A stretch of DNA of 64,000 nucleotides, from positions 2,418,001 through 2,482,000 of the forward strand of contig CAVTQZ010000001.1 in assembly GCA_963737015.1 (NCBI GenBank), given 5' to 3'. Origin of the DNA: CAVTQZ01 sp963737015. Lineage in GTDB: Bacteria > Actinomycetota > Acidimicrobiia > Acidimicrobiales > UBA8190. The position numbers and the translations under genes are program-made. The notes under the pieces are model-generated. The model was not told the DNA's origin, made no database searches, and worked only from the letters and a program-made list of their open reading frames with translations. Positions 34,848 to 44,360 of the stretch are shown piece by piece; within the stretch, counting starts at the first letter, position 1; each line of letters begins with the position of its first letter.

Positions 34848-36478
34848 CGGTGCTCGTCCGCCGAGGGTTGGAGCCGCCCGCCGGTCACGGAGGTGCCGTC
34901 GGGTCCGGCCGTAACGGCGTTCGACGGCTGATAGCTGTGAGACCCGGTGGTCGCCACGGCAGGTTGGTGCGTCGAGGTCGAGGATTCGACGTGGTGCAGA
35001 AGGAGGTTCACCGACGGTGTGATCCTGTCGAGGACCGGCCTCGGGTAGATCCCGAGAAAGAAGATGACGACCACCAACGGTGCGACCGCCATCCCTTCTC
35101 GCCACGTCAGGTCCCGAACGGAAGCGTCGGCGGGAGCGGGCTTGTGATGGAACGCCTGTTGATAGGCCCACAGCAGATAGATGGCAGCTACCACGACCCC
35201 GGCGGTCGCGACGACCGCCCACCACCTGTGGGAGATGAAAGTGCCGATCAGAATGAGGAACTCTCCTACGAACCCGTTCAGCCCGGGCAGGCCGATGGAT
35301 GCGAGCATCGCCACGGTGAAGGCTGCGGCGAGCACCGGCGCCGGTCTCTGCAATCCGCGAAGCTCCGTCGTCTGCCAGGTGCCCCTGCGCTCGTAGATGT
35401 AGCCGATGAGGATGAAGAGCACCGCCACGATGAGCCCGTGGTTGAGCATCTGGAGGACGCTGCCCGAGAGTCCCTGCGTCGTGAGCGCGAACGTGCCGAG
35501 GACTATGAACCCGAGCTGGGCGAGCGACGAGTAAGCCACGAGGCGCTTGAGGTCGCGCGATGCCGCAGCGACGACGGCTCCGTAGAGAATCCCGGCGACC
35601 CCCAGGGAGAGTAGGAGAGGGGCGAGATCGACCACCGCCCGCGGGAACAGGGTCAGGTCGAACCGGATGATCCCGTAGGTGCCCATCTTCGCCATGACCG
35701 CCGCGAGGATCACCGACCCCGCGACCGGCGCCTCGGCGTATGCATCGGGAGACCACGTGTGGAAGGGAAAGATCGGCACCTTGACGGCGAACGACGCGGT
35801 GAACGCGAGGAAGAGCAACACCTGGGATGCGAGCCCCAGGTGCGTGGACATGAGGTCCACCAGATCGAAGGTCAAGATCCCCGTCTGATGTTCGTGGATG
35901 AATGCCAACGCGACGATCCCGACGAGCAGGAAAGCCGACCCCAGGAACGTGTACACGAAGAACTTGATCGCGGCGTACGCGCGGCGGGAGAAACCCCACC
36001 CGGTCATGATGAAGTAGACGGGGACGAGGGTCAGCTCGAAGAAGAGGAAGAACAGAATCAGGTCGAGCGCGACGAAGCTGCCGAGACATCCGGCTTCGAG
36101 CAGCATCACCCATCCCACGAAGGCACGGGGATGCTCACGCACGCGTCCCGACACAAGGACCAGCGGGACCAGCACCGCCGCCAGCAGGACGAGGAAAAGG
36201 GATATCCCGTCCACTCCTAGGTGCCACGAGATCCCGAGAGACGAGGCCCAGACGTGTCGCGTGACCAGCCTGAACCCGCCGTTGCCGCTCTGGTAACGCA
36301 CGGCGATCGTCACCGCCAGCGCCAAGGTGGCGAGCGAACCGGCGAGCCCGACCGACTCGACCACAATGCGCGAGGCACGATCCGACAGCCCACGCGGGAC
36401 GAGCGCGGCGACGAGACCGGTCCCCGCGGGCAGTAGCACGAGCACGGTGAGGAACGGGAAGGCCGTGTCGTGCGTCAT
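34844..36478 (-). CDS. nuoM: NADH-quinone oxidoreductase subunit M
   Basis: The product has 544 residues, an antiporter-like membrane subunit with about fourteen helices. Marks are FELTLVPVYFIMTGWG with the conserved Glu, FAVKVPIFPFHTWSPDAYAEAP with the channel Lys, and RDLKRLVAYSSLAQLGFIVLG. It drives proton translocation. The ATG overlaps the nuoL stop by four bases (36475-36478), and its stop overlaps the nuoN start. Confidence 0.96.
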   Translation of the reverse strand: MTHDTAFPFLTVLVLLPAGTGLVAALVPRGLSDRASRIVVESVGLAGSLATLALAVTIAVRYQSGNGGFRLVTRHVWASSLGISWHLGVDGISLFLVLLAAVLVPLVLVSGRVREHPRAFVGWVMLLEAGCLGSFVALDLILFFLFFELTLVPVYFIMTGWGFSRRAYAAIKFFVYTFLGSAFLLVGIVALAFIHEHQTGILTFDLVDLMSTHLGLASQVLLFLAFTASFAVKVPIFPFHTWSPDAYAEAPVAGSVILAAVMAKMGTYGIIRFDLTLFPRAVVDLAPLLLSLGVAGILYGAVVAAASRDLKRLVAYSSLAQLGFIVLGTFALTTQGLSGSVLQMLNHGLIVAVLFILIGYIYERRGTWQTTELRGLQRPAPVLAAAFTVAMLASIGLPGLNGFVGEFLILIGTFISHRWWAVVATAGVVVAAIYLLWAYQQAFHHKPAPADASVRDLTWREGMAVAPLVVVIFFLGIYPRPVLDRITPSVNLLLHHVESSTSTHQPAVATTGSHSYQPSNAVTAGPDGTSVTGGRLQPSADEHR

Positions 36479-38451
36479 GACAGTGCTCTCGATGCCATCC
36501 AGGCGATGAGGGCCACGCCTCCGACCACGATCGCAAGGGCGTACTGCCGGACGAAGCCCGTCTGCACCCGTCTGAGCACGCCGCCCGATCCGCGCACCAG
36601 ACGGCCGATCCCGTTCACGGCTCCGTCGATCACCTTGTTGTCGACGACCACCTCGGAGAAGCGGGCGAATGCTTCCGACGGACGTCCGATGACGGCGTCA
36701 TAGGCGTCGTCGACGTACAGCGCGCGCCGCAGGGCCGGGGGCTCGAGGGCCGGGCGGTCGGGACGCCGGATCCAAAGCGGCATGGCGACTGCGAGGCCCA
36801 AGATCGCGACCGCTGCGTCCACGATCGACAGGACCCATTTCGCGTCCGCCGACTGCAGGGGTGAGTAGAGGTTGGTCCCGAACACCGGTCCGAGCCACCT
36901 GAGAGGGTCCCAGCCCGGATGCCACGGCAGCGACAACGCGCCCCCGACGAAGGAGAGCACAGCCAGGACCACGAGCGGGAACGTCATCACCCACGGCGAC
37001 TCGTGGGGCACGGCCTCCGGGGGGGCGGGCGTGGATGCCAGTACGGACGCAGGCGCGGATGCCGGAGCGGACGCCGGAGCGTCGGAGGCGTCCAGGTGCT
37101 GGGCGGGACGCGCGAGTGCCTCGCGCCAGCGGTCGTCCCCGTAGAACGCGAGCGCCATGAGCCGGCTCATGTAGTACGCGGTCAACGCGGCCGTCACGAC
37201 CCCGATCGCCCACAGTGCCGGATACCGGGCATAGGCGTTGGTGAGTATGTCGCCCTTCGCCCAGAAGCCCGAGAGCGGCGGGATACCTGCGATCGCCAGC
37301 CAGCCGATGCCGAAGGTGAACAGCGTCACCTTCATGTAGCGGCGAAGGTTCCCCATGTGCTTGAGGTCCTGCTCGCCGTGGAGAGCGTGGATGACGGAGC
37401 CCGAACCGAGAAAGAGCAGTCCCTTGAAGAAGGCATGAGCCACCATTAGGAAGATGGCCGCCTCGTACGCGCCGGTGCCGACCGCCAGGAACATGTAACC
37501 GAGCTGCGAGATCGTCGAGTACGCGAGGACCTTCTTTATGTCCTGTTGCCCGCACCCGATCAGGGCCGCGACGAACGCAGTCGCCGCACCGATGCTCCCG
37601 ATCACGAGCTGCGCGGGATGTGACAGCGCGAGCATTGGGCTCATCCTGCACATCAGGTAGACGCCCGCGGTCACCATCGTGGCCGCGTGGATCAGAGCTG
37701 AGACCGGTGTCGGGCCTTCCATCGCGTCGGCGAGCCACGGGAAGAGAGGTATCTGAGCCGACTTGCCGCAGGCGGCGGCGAAGAGGAGCAGCACGATGGC
37801 GGTGCGCGCTCCCGAGGAGATCGAGCCGAGGTGGGAGAAGATGCCCAGATAGTCGAGGGTCTTCGTGCTCGAGAAGACGAAGAAGACCGCTACCAGGAAG
37901 CCGACATCCGCGAGGCGGTTGTAAAGAAACGCCTTCTGGCCTGCGCTCGCAGCGGTGTCACGTTGGAACCAGAAAGCCACGAGCCAGTAAGAGCAGACGC
38001 CTACGCCTTCCCATCCGACAAATGTGAAAAGCAGGTTGTTCGCGAGGACCAGCAGGAGCATCGATGCCACGAAGAGGTTCAGGTACATGAAGAACTTGGC
38101 GAAGTCGCCGTCGTCCTTCATGTAGCCGATCGAGTAGAGGTGGATGAGGAAGCTCACGAACGTGACGAAGAGCGCCATCGTCATCGACAGAGGGTCCACG
38201 AGAAGAGCCGCTCTTACCTGGAGGCTTCCTACCGGGATCCATGTGAAGAGGTTCTGCGTGTATTCCCTCGCCGCGCCCCCGTGGCGCTCGAGGAGGCCGG
38301 CATAGGTGATGCAGGCCACGACGAAAGATGCGGCCACGGTGGACGTACCCAACCAACCCGCCCAGGGATCGCCCATGCGCCTTCCGGCGAGCGCGAGCAC
38401 GGCGAAGCCCGCAAGGGGGAAGAGCGGCATCAGATACGAGGCGTGGAGCAT
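36475..38451 (-). CDS. nuoL: NADH-quinone oxidoreductase subunit L
   Basis: The product has 658 residues: the antiporter-like core with the long C-terminal lateral helix. Marks are LFTFVGWEGVGVCSYWLVAFWF, GKSAQIPLFPWLADAMEGPTPVSALIHAAT and QQDIKKVLAYSTISQLGYMF. An Ala/Pro/Ser-rich stretch of about 30 residues (around 37020-37095) sits in a cytoplasmic loop near residue 455 and is not a usual family feature. The ATG at 38451 lies 13 bases after the nuoK stop. Confidence 0.96.
   Translation of the reverse strand: MLHASYLMPLFPLAGFAVLALAGRRMGDPWAGWLGTSTVAASFVVACITYAGLLERHGGAAREYTQNLFTWIPVGSLQVRAALLVDPLSMTMALFVTFVSFLIHLYSIGYMKDDGDFAKFFMYLNLFVASMLLLVLANNLLFTFVGWEGVGVCSYWLVAFWFQRDTAASAGQKAFLYNRLADVGFLVAVFFVFSSTKTLDYLGIFSHLGSISSGARTAIVLLLFAAACGKSAQIPLFPWLADAMEGPTPVSALIHAATMVTAGVYLMCRMSPMLALSHPAQLVIGSIGAATAFVAALIGCGQQDIKKVLAYSTISQLGYMFLAVGTGAYEAAIFLMVAHAFFKGLLFLGSGSVIHALHGEQDLKHMGNLRRYMKVTLFTFGIGWLAIAGIPPLSGFWAKGDILTNAYARYPALWAIGVVTAALTAYYMSRLMALAFYGDDRWREALARPAQHLDASDAPASAPASAPASVLASTPAPPEAVPHESPWVMTFPLVVLAVLSFVGGALSLPWHPGWDPLRWLGPVFGTNLYSPLQSADAKWVLSIVDAAVAILGLAVAMPLWIRRPDRPALEPPALRRALYVDDAYDAVIGRPSEAFARFSEVVVDNKVIDGAVNGIGRLVRGSGGVLRRVQTGFVRQYALAIVVGGVALIAWMASRALS
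37018..37095. repeat. Low-complexity Ala/Pro/Ser repeat inside nuoL
   Basis: Short degenerate units such as gcggatgccgga and gcggacgccgga alternate here. They encode an APASAPASAPAS-type loop in NuoL on the minus strand. They look like slippage-grown in-frame sequence. Confidence 0.55.
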
Positions 38452-38464
38452 GGACGGGTCTCGG

Positions 38465-38776
38465 TCAGCCCTTCATGATGTGTAGGTCGTCTGCAGTGGT
38501 GGACTGACCTGCTCGGCGTCTGAATATCGCGACGATGATGCCGAGCCCGATCACCACCTCGGCCGCGGCCACGACAAGGACGAAGAAAACCAGCGCCTGT
38601 CCGCCGATGTCGTTGAGCATCCGCGAGAAGGTGACCAGGGTGAGGTTTGCCGCGTTCAGCATGAGCTCCACGCACATGAACATGACCAGGACGTTTCGCC
38701 GCACGAGCAGGCCCAGCGCCCCGATGGAGAACAGGACGGCTCCGAGTGCGAGGTACCAGTTTCCGGACACGCTCAT
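38465..38776 (-). CDS. nuoK: NADH-quinone oxidoreductase subunit K
   Basis: The product has 103 residues and three helices. It contains the conserved membrane Glu residues in VLVMFMCVELMLNAANLTLV and VVAAAEVVIGLGIIVAIF. NuoK is part of the proton path next to the quinone end. The ATG at 38776 overlaps the nuoJ stop by four bases; the longer open frame upstream is not NuoK-like. Confidence 0.96.
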   Translation of the reverse strand: MSVSGNWYLALGAVLFSIGALGLLVRRNVLVMFMCVELMLNAANLTLVTFSRMLNDIGGQALVFFVLVVAAAEVVIGLGIIVAIFRRRAGQSTTADDLHIMKG

Positions 38777-39552
38777 GTGCGAACCTCCTCTGGGTCCGAC
38801 TCGGCGGGTCCGATCGGATCGGCGGATTCCGGCTCCGCCACCGGCGGCTCGAGCCCCGACGCGACTGCGTTGGCAACGGCTTCGGCGAGGGCCACCATTG
38901 GATCGCCGATCGCGCCTCCGGCCTCGGCGGTCGGTCCGTCGGCGCCGCCTGACCCGACGGCCGCGGAGCTGTCCGACGGGGGTAGCTGCGAACGTGAGGG
39001 GCGACGCGCGAGGACGACCGCGCCGACGACCGCTATCACGAGAAGCGCAGCGGTCACCTCGAACGGGAAGAGATAGGTCGTGAACACCGAACGACCGAGT
39101 GCCGCCACGTCCCCGCCGTTCTGGCCGCGCGCAGCGCCCGCCACCGAGTGCGCACCGACCGACCACTTCCCCGCAACCCCGAGAAGTAACAAGCCCGCCA
39201 GGCCCGCCGCCACGAGCCCCACCGCCAGGGGGCGTTGCGCCGGAAGGGGATCCTCGGCGATGTTCTCCCGACGGTCCACGCCGAGGAACATGATCACGAA
39301 CAGGAACAGCACGACGATCGCTCCCGCATAGACGATCACCTGCACCGCGGCCAGGAAGTTCGCCTGTTGCTCCACGAAGAGCACCGCAATCCCGAAGAGT
39401 GTCGAGACGAGCATGAGCGCTGCATGGACGGGGTTGCGCGCGACGACCACTCCGATGGCACCGACCAGGACGAAAGCGGCGGCCACTGCGAAGACGAGCG
39501 CGTCGACCTTCGTGGCCGCGGCGAACTGGAGAGCAACGGCCAGGTGCGTCAC
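38773..39552 (-). CDS. nuoJ: NADH-quinone oxidoreductase subunit J
   Basis: The product has 259 residues. The five-helix core is typical (VVVARNPVHAALMLVSTLFG, LAAVQVIVYAGAIVVLFLFV). A C-terminal extension of about 75 residues, rich in Pro, Glu, Ala and Ser, follows the last helix and is longer than in E. coli. The ATG overlaps the nuoI stop and the stop overlaps the nuoK start. Confidence 0.95.
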   Translation of the reverse strand: MTHLAVALQFAAATKVDALVFAVAAAFVLVGAIGVVVARNPVHAALMLVSTLFGIAVLFVEQQANFLAAVQVIVYAGAIVVLFLFVIMFLGVDRRENIAEDPLPAQRPLAVGLVAAGLAGLLLLGVAGKWSVGAHSVAGAARGQNGGDVAALGRSVFTTYLFPFEVTAALLVIAVVGAVVLARRPSRSQLPPSDSSAAVGSGGADGPTAEAGGAIGDPMVALAEAVANAVASGLEPPVAEPESADPIGPAESDPEEVRT

Positions 39553-40412
39553 TTCTCGGGACCTTCCGAACGGGAGGCCACCTTTATCCGGCTCTGCTCG
39601 GTCTTCGTGTTCGGGTACGCGCCTCGCCGGAACCTCTTGTTTCGCGAGATCGCCTCTCTGCGCAGCTCGACCTTGGCGCGCGTGCGGTTCATTGCGCCCC
39701 GGATCCCCTGCATCTGCGGCGGCCTGTCTATGTCGTCGAGATGCAGCTGATAGATCTCCCTGATCGGGCGGATGCCGGTCGCCTGGTCGTCGCGCTTTCC
39801 GCTCTGGCCTCCCTCGGGCGCCCTCACCCCGTAGCCGAGCTCACCCGACCACTGCACCCTCCCCTCGTACGAGGCATTCCCCGAAGGGGCGGTCGCCCGC
39901 ATCCACGCCGAGCTGTGGAGGTCGTCACCTTCTCTCCAGTCCTCCCAGGGCAGCTGCCTCGGCCGCCCCTCTTGGTCCACCAGCAACTCGTGTCTCGTGT
40001 AGATCGAGTCGGCCCGGTTCGTGAAGGAGAACTCGAAAAGCTTGGACTCGGTGATGGCCTCTGTAGGACAGGCCTCGACGCACATGTCGCAGTGGATGCA
40101 ACGCAGGTAGTTGATCTCGTAGACGAAGCCGTAGCGCTCTCCGGGTGACACCGGATCGTCGGGAGGATTGTCGGCTCCGCGTACATATATGCAGTCGGCC
40201 GGGCAGACGGCGGCACAGAGCTCACATCCGATGCACTTCTCCATCCCGTCCTCGTAGCGGTTCAGGACGTGGCGGCCGTGCAGCCTTATCGGCTTCGGCT
40301 TCTTCTCGATCGGGTACTGCCACGTGACCCGAGGACGCGCCATCTGCTGGAGCGTCACCTTGAAGCCCCCCAGGAAGCTCAGGTACTCGCGCACGTCGTC
40401 GAGCAGACTCAC
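39549..40412 (-). CDS. nuoI: NADH-quinone oxidoreductase subunit I (two [4Fe-4S])
   Basis: The product has 287 residues from the GTG at 40412, which overlaps the nuoH stop as GTGA. Two ferredoxin-type cluster motifs are seen: CIGCELCAAVCPADC and CIHCDMCVEACPTEA, binding clusters N6a and N6b that hand electrons to NuoB. The C-terminal part beyond about residue 170 is a long, charged extension (ends RIKVASRSEGPEK), longer than in typical NuoI. The open frame upstream of 40412 is a shadow of nuoH. Confidence 0.95.
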   Translation of the reverse strand: MSLLDDVREYLSFLGGFKVTLQQMARPRVTWQYPIEKKPKPIRLHGRHVLNRYEDGMEKCIGCELCAAVCPADCIYVRGADNPPDDPVSPGERYGFVYEINYLRCIHCDMCVEACPTEAITESKLFEFSFTNRADSIYTRHELLVDQEGRPRQLPWEDWREGDDLHSSAWMRATAPSGNASYEGRVQWSGELGYGVRAPEGGQSGKRDDQATGIRPIREIYQLHLDDIDRPPQMQGIRGAMNRTRAKVELRREAISRNKRFRRGAYPNTKTEQSRIKVASRSEGPEK

Positions 40413-41611
40413 TGCAGGGCCTCTCGACGCTCGGTACCCACCTGTAGCGCCCGCGCGAGCATCCCACCGCATACGACGAGGGCGACGATCACGCCGATGA
40501 ACCACCACCTGCCGACGATCGCGGCCGCGACGATGAGAGCCCAGGCGAGCGACACGGGGATGAGGACCTTCCAGCCGAGGTTCATCAGCTGGTCGTAACG
40601 GAGCCTCGGCAGAGCGGCACGGAACCACACGTACACGAAGAGGAACACGAATGTCTTGCCGAGGAACCAGAGAATCGGTACCACCCACGACAGGATGAAG
40701 ACGTGCGGCGTGGGTCCGTTGGGCCCACCGAAGAACAGGGTGACGATCACCGCGGACATCGTGATCACGTTCATGAACTCGGCCATGTAGAACATCGCGA
40801 AACGGAACGCCGAGTACTCAGTGTTGAAGCCTCCGACGAGCTCGCTGTCTGCCTCCGCGAGGTCGAACGGCGGCCGCTGCAGCTCCGCCGTGATAGCGAT
40901 GAGGAACAGCACGAAGGGGACTATCCCGGTGCGGATCAGGTTCCAGCTGACGAAGAACGTGTGGCTCTGGCTGCTCACGATGGAACGGGTGGAGAGCGAA
41001 CCGACGAGGTTCGACGACGATCCCGTTAGGAGGACCGCCACGATCACCGTCATTCCGAGGGCAGCTTCGTACGAGATCATCTGAGCCGAGGCGCGCACCG
41101 ACCCGAGCAACGGGTACTTCGAGCCCGACGACCATCCGGCGAGCATCACGCCGTAGACGGCGACCGACGACATCGCCAGGAGGAAGAGGATGCCGATGGG
41201 AGGGTCTGCGACCTGGAGCTCGAATCTGTGCCCGAAGACCGTCACGTCGCCGCCGACCGGCACGATCGAAAAGGCGAGCACCGCAGGGACCAGTGAGAGA
41301 TAGGCGGCGAGCTTGTAGACGAACCGGTCCGCCCGCCGAGGCGTGAGCTCCTCCTTGAATATGAGCTTGATGCCGTCGGCCAGGGTCTGCAGAAGCCCCC
41401 ACGGTCCTGCGCGGTTCGGGCCGATGCGGGCCTGCATGTCCGAGATCAGCTTGCGTTCGAACCAGATCATGAAGATCACGGCGCCACTCAGGCCGCCGAA
41501 TGCCACGACGACCTTTATGAGGACGACGATCAGCTCGAACCAGTGGACGCCGTGCGCGTACAGGGGATCAAGTGCGAGACGCTGCGGGCCGGCGGTGAGT
41601 GCGCCGTTCAC
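40409..41611 (-). CDS. nuoH: NADH-quinone oxidoreductase subunit H
   Basis: The product has 400 residues and eight helices. It forms the quinone chamber with NuoB and NuoD. Signatures are MQARIGPNRAGPWGLLQTLADG, ITAELQRPPFDLAEADSELVGGFNTEYS and FVYVWFRAALPRLRYDQLM. The ATG at 41611 overlaps the nuoG stop; the stop overlaps the nuoI start. Confidence 0.96.
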   Translation of the reverse strand: MNGALTAGPQRLALDPLYAHGVHWFELIVVLIKVVVAFGGLSGAVIFMIWFERKLISDMQARIGPNRAGPWGLLQTLADGIKLIFKEELTPRRADRFVYKLAAYLSLVPAVLAFSIVPVGGDVTVFGHRFELQVADPPIGILFLLAMSSVAVYGVMLAGWSSGSKYPLLGSVRASAQMISYEAALGMTVIVAVLLTGSSSNLVGSLSTRSIVSSQSHTFFVSWNLIRTGIVPFVLFLIAITAELQRPPFDLAEADSELVGGFNTEYSAFRFAMFYMAEFMNVITMSAVIVTLFFGGPNGPTPHVFILSWVVPILWFLGKTFVFLFVYVWFRAALPRLRYDQLMNLGWKVLIPVSLAWALIVAAAIVGRWWFIGVIVALVVCGGMLARALQVGTERREALQ

Positions 41612-44337
41612 GGCGTCTCCACGCGTACCTCGGTCACCCGCTCGCGCGAGTCGATGAGATCGGAGGCCCCCGCGCTCTCCCCTGCCACGTTGAACGGGAC
41701 GACCGTCACGCCTCTTTGCACCGACACGTCCGCAACGACCTCTGCGACGACCGAACCGCGGCTCGAACGGACGCGTAGCTCGCCGCCGCTGCCGACGCCG
41801 ATGCGGTCGAGATCGCGGGGGTTCACGAGGACCTGCGGGCCGGACACCAAGGGCGCGAGGGACCCGGAAGCCCCGACCATCACCCCGTCGTCGTAGAGTC
41901 GCCTGGTCGAGACGAGCCGCAGCGAGTAGCTGTCGGTCGGACCTGGACGTCTCGCAGGCCGGGACTCGGGCAACCCGATCATCGAGGGCCTGCGGGCGGA
42001 CGGACCGGATGCCTCCGATGCGACCTCGTCGGGTGGTATGTAACCCTTGCCGTCGAATGCGAGACCAGCGCGCAACGGTGCCCCCTGGACCTCGACTGCG
42101 ACGATTCCAGGTGTCCCCATCGGATCGAAGCGCGAGGGCCCGGCGCCACGTGTGATGCTCACCCCTGTCGTCGACAAGGGCACCACCACGCCGTCGCGCG
42201 CAACCGGGAGGTCGAGCAGCTCGCGTGTGACTCCACGGTGTGAGGGAGCGAGAGTCTCGATCTGGTCCCAGATCTCGGCGATATCGGTGAAGCCGAGGTC
42301 TTCGCCCATCCTCGCTGCGAGCTCCGCCGCCACCATCCAGTCGGGCCAGGACTGTCCCGGGGCGACCAACTTCTGGGCGAGGCGCATGACGCGGCCTTCT
42401 ATGTTCGTGGTCGTCCCCCCCCGCTCGTGAACTGTCGCAACCGGCAGCACGACGTCTGCGCGCGCTGAGGAGGCCGACAGCAGACTGTCGAGGCTGACGA
42501 CGAACTCCGCTCGCTCCATCGCGTCGAGCGCGAGCTTGTGATCGGGAAAGTCACCGAGAGGATCCGCTCCGACGAGCACGAGGCCCCGCATCGCGCCGTC
42601 GGCGAGAGCGGCGAGGATCCCCCCGGCGTCGCGACCCGTGGCGGCGGGCACCGAGCCCCAGGCTCCCGAGTACCACTCCCGGCCCTCCTCCAGCGAGACA
42701 CGCCCGGGAAGCAGACCCGGGGCGAGTCCCATGTCGAGCGCCCCCATGACGTTGCCCCTGCGGAGTGCCGGCAGGAAACGTGCGGCGGGCCACGCTCTCG
42801 CCATGGAGGAGGCGGCCTCCGCCACGGGACCGCCGTCCTCGGCCAGAGAGGGGCGGCCGAGGACGACCACCACGTCCTCACCGCCGACGGCCTCGACGGC
42901 CGCTCGCCACGACGTCTCGTTCGTCCCCTCTGGGGGCTGCCCGCCTTCGATGAGAGCCCTCGTGACCTCGGCCACCTCTCCGGGTCGGTACGTGACCGAC
43001 GCGACCGTGTAAGGAGTGATCGCGCTCGGTCGTGCGCACACCTCCACGAGGCGCACACCGCTCTCCAAAGCTGCCGCCCGCAGGCGAAGGAACAGCACGG
43101 GCAGCTCTTCGCGCAGGTCGCCGCACAAGAGCACCACGCATTTGGCGGCACAGGCCTCGTCGACGGTCGCCCGGGGCAGGCCGAGGACGGTCTGCGCCGG
43201 AAGGCCGTCGCCCAGTTGGGCGTCGACGGAGTCGGTGCCGATCACCGACTTCGCGAAGCGTGCCCATGCGTAGGCGTCTTCGTTCGTGAGCCTCGCCCCG
43301 CCCAGGACGCCGATTGCGCCGGGGCCCTGTGCCTCTTTGATCTCGGAGAGCCGGCGTGCGACGTGGGAGAGCGCCTCACCCCAGCTCGCCGGGTGCAGCT
43401 GCGCGTCGCCCTCGCTGTCATCACGGATGAGCGGCTCGGTGAGACGGTCCTCGGAGTTCACCGCCTCGTAGCCGAAGCGGCCCTTGTCGCACAGCCAGCT
43501 CTGGTTCACGTGCTCGGAGTCGATCCCGATGAGCCGGGTCACCCGGTTCGCAGAAGACTGGACCGCAGCCCGGCATCCGAAGGCGCACAAGGTACAGGTG
43601 GACTCGACCTGCTCGAGGTCCCAAGGTCTCGCGCCGAAGCGGTACGGCGTGGCGGTGAGAGCCCCGACGGGACATATCTGAACCGTGTTGCCGCTGAAAT
43701 ACGAGCTGAAGGCGTGGTCCTCGAACACGTTGACCTCGACCTGGTCGCCACGTCCGAGGAAGTCGATCTGCGCCTCGCCTGCGATCTCCAAGGCGAAGCG
43801 GACGCAACGGCCGCACTGGATGCAACGTTCCCGGTCGAGGAGTACGAGCTCGGAAAGCGGGATCGGCTTCGACCAGTGCCGCTTCTCCTCCACGAAGCGG
43901 CTCTCACCGGGTCCGTAGGCGAACGTCTGGTCCTGCAAGGGGCATTCGCCGCCCTTGTCGCAGACGGGGCAGTCGAGAGGATGGTTGACGAGAAGGAACT
44001 CCAAGACGCCGTCCTGGGCCTTTCTGACCTTCTCGGAATCCGTAACGACCTCCATGCCGTCGGCCACCGAGACATAGCACGCGGGCTGCAGGGTCGCTCC
44101 GCGCGGTCCCGACACCTCCACGAGGCACATGCGGCACATCCCGACCGGCTTCATCCGCGGGTGGTAGCAGAAGCGCGGAACGAACACGCCCGCGCGTTCG
44201 GCCGCCGCTATGAGGAACTCACCCGCGGGTGCGGTGACCTCGCGCCCGTTCAGTGAGAACGTGACGGTGCCCGGGTGCTTCACCGTGGCGATCCCGTGAT
44301 GGGACGTGACGGTGGGATCCGCGCGGACCTCAGTCAC
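41608..44337 (-). CDS. nuoG: NADH-quinone oxidoreductase subunit G
   Basis: The product has 909 residues and is the large iron-sulfur subunit of the peripheral arm. The N-terminal [2Fe-2S] domain has CYHPRMKPVGMCRMC, then the His/Cys ligands HPLDCPVCDKGGECPLQD, CIQCGRC with CPVGAL, and CTLCAFGCR with a distant WLCDKGRFGYE for the extra N7-type cluster. A molybdopterin-oxidoreductase-like domain without cofactor follows. Start is GTG at 44337, 23 bases after nuoF. The stop overlaps nuoH. Confidence 0.95.
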   Translation of the reverse strand: MTEVRADPTVTSHHGIATVKHPGTVTFSLNGREVTAPAGEFLIAAAERAGVFVPRFCYHPRMKPVGMCRMCLVEVSGPRGATLQPACYVSVADGMEVVTDSEKVRKAQDGVLEFLLVNHPLDCPVCDKGGECPLQDQTFAYGPGESRFVEEKRHWSKPIPLSELVLLDRERCIQCGRCVRFALEIAGEAQIDFLGRGDQVEVNVFEDHAFSSYFSGNTVQICPVGALTATPYRFGARPWDLEQVESTCTLCAFGCRAAVQSSANRVTRLIGIDSEHVNQSWLCDKGRFGYEAVNSEDRLTEPLIRDDSEGDAQLHPASWGEALSHVARRLSEIKEAQGPGAIGVLGGARLTNEDAYAWARFAKSVIGTDSVDAQLGDGLPAQTVLGLPRATVDEACAAKCVVLLCGDLREELPVLFLRLRAAALESGVRLVEVCARPSAITPYTVASVTYRPGEVAEVTRALIEGGQPPEGTNETSWRAAVEAVGGEDVVVVLGRPSLAEDGGPVAEAASSMARAWPAARFLPALRRGNVMGALDMGLAPGLLPGRVSLEEGREWYSGAWGSVPAATGRDAGGILAALADGAMRGLVLVGADPLGDFPDHKLALDAMERAEFVVSLDSLLSASSARADVVLPVATVHERGGTTTNIEGRVMRLAQKLVAPGQSWPDWMVAAELAARMGEDLGFTDIAEIWDQIETLAPSHRGVTRELLDLPVARDGVVVPLSTTGVSITRGAGPSRFDPMGTPGIVAVEVQGAPLRAGLAFDGKGYIPPDEVASEASGPSARRPSMIGLPESRPARRPGPTDSYSLRLVSTRRLYDDGVMVGASGSLAPLVSGPQVLVNPRDLDRIGVGSGGELRVRSSRGSVVAEVVADVSVQRGVTVVPFNVAGESAGASDLIDSRERVTEVRVETP

Positions 44338-44360
44338 GGCACACCTCGGACACGAGGACC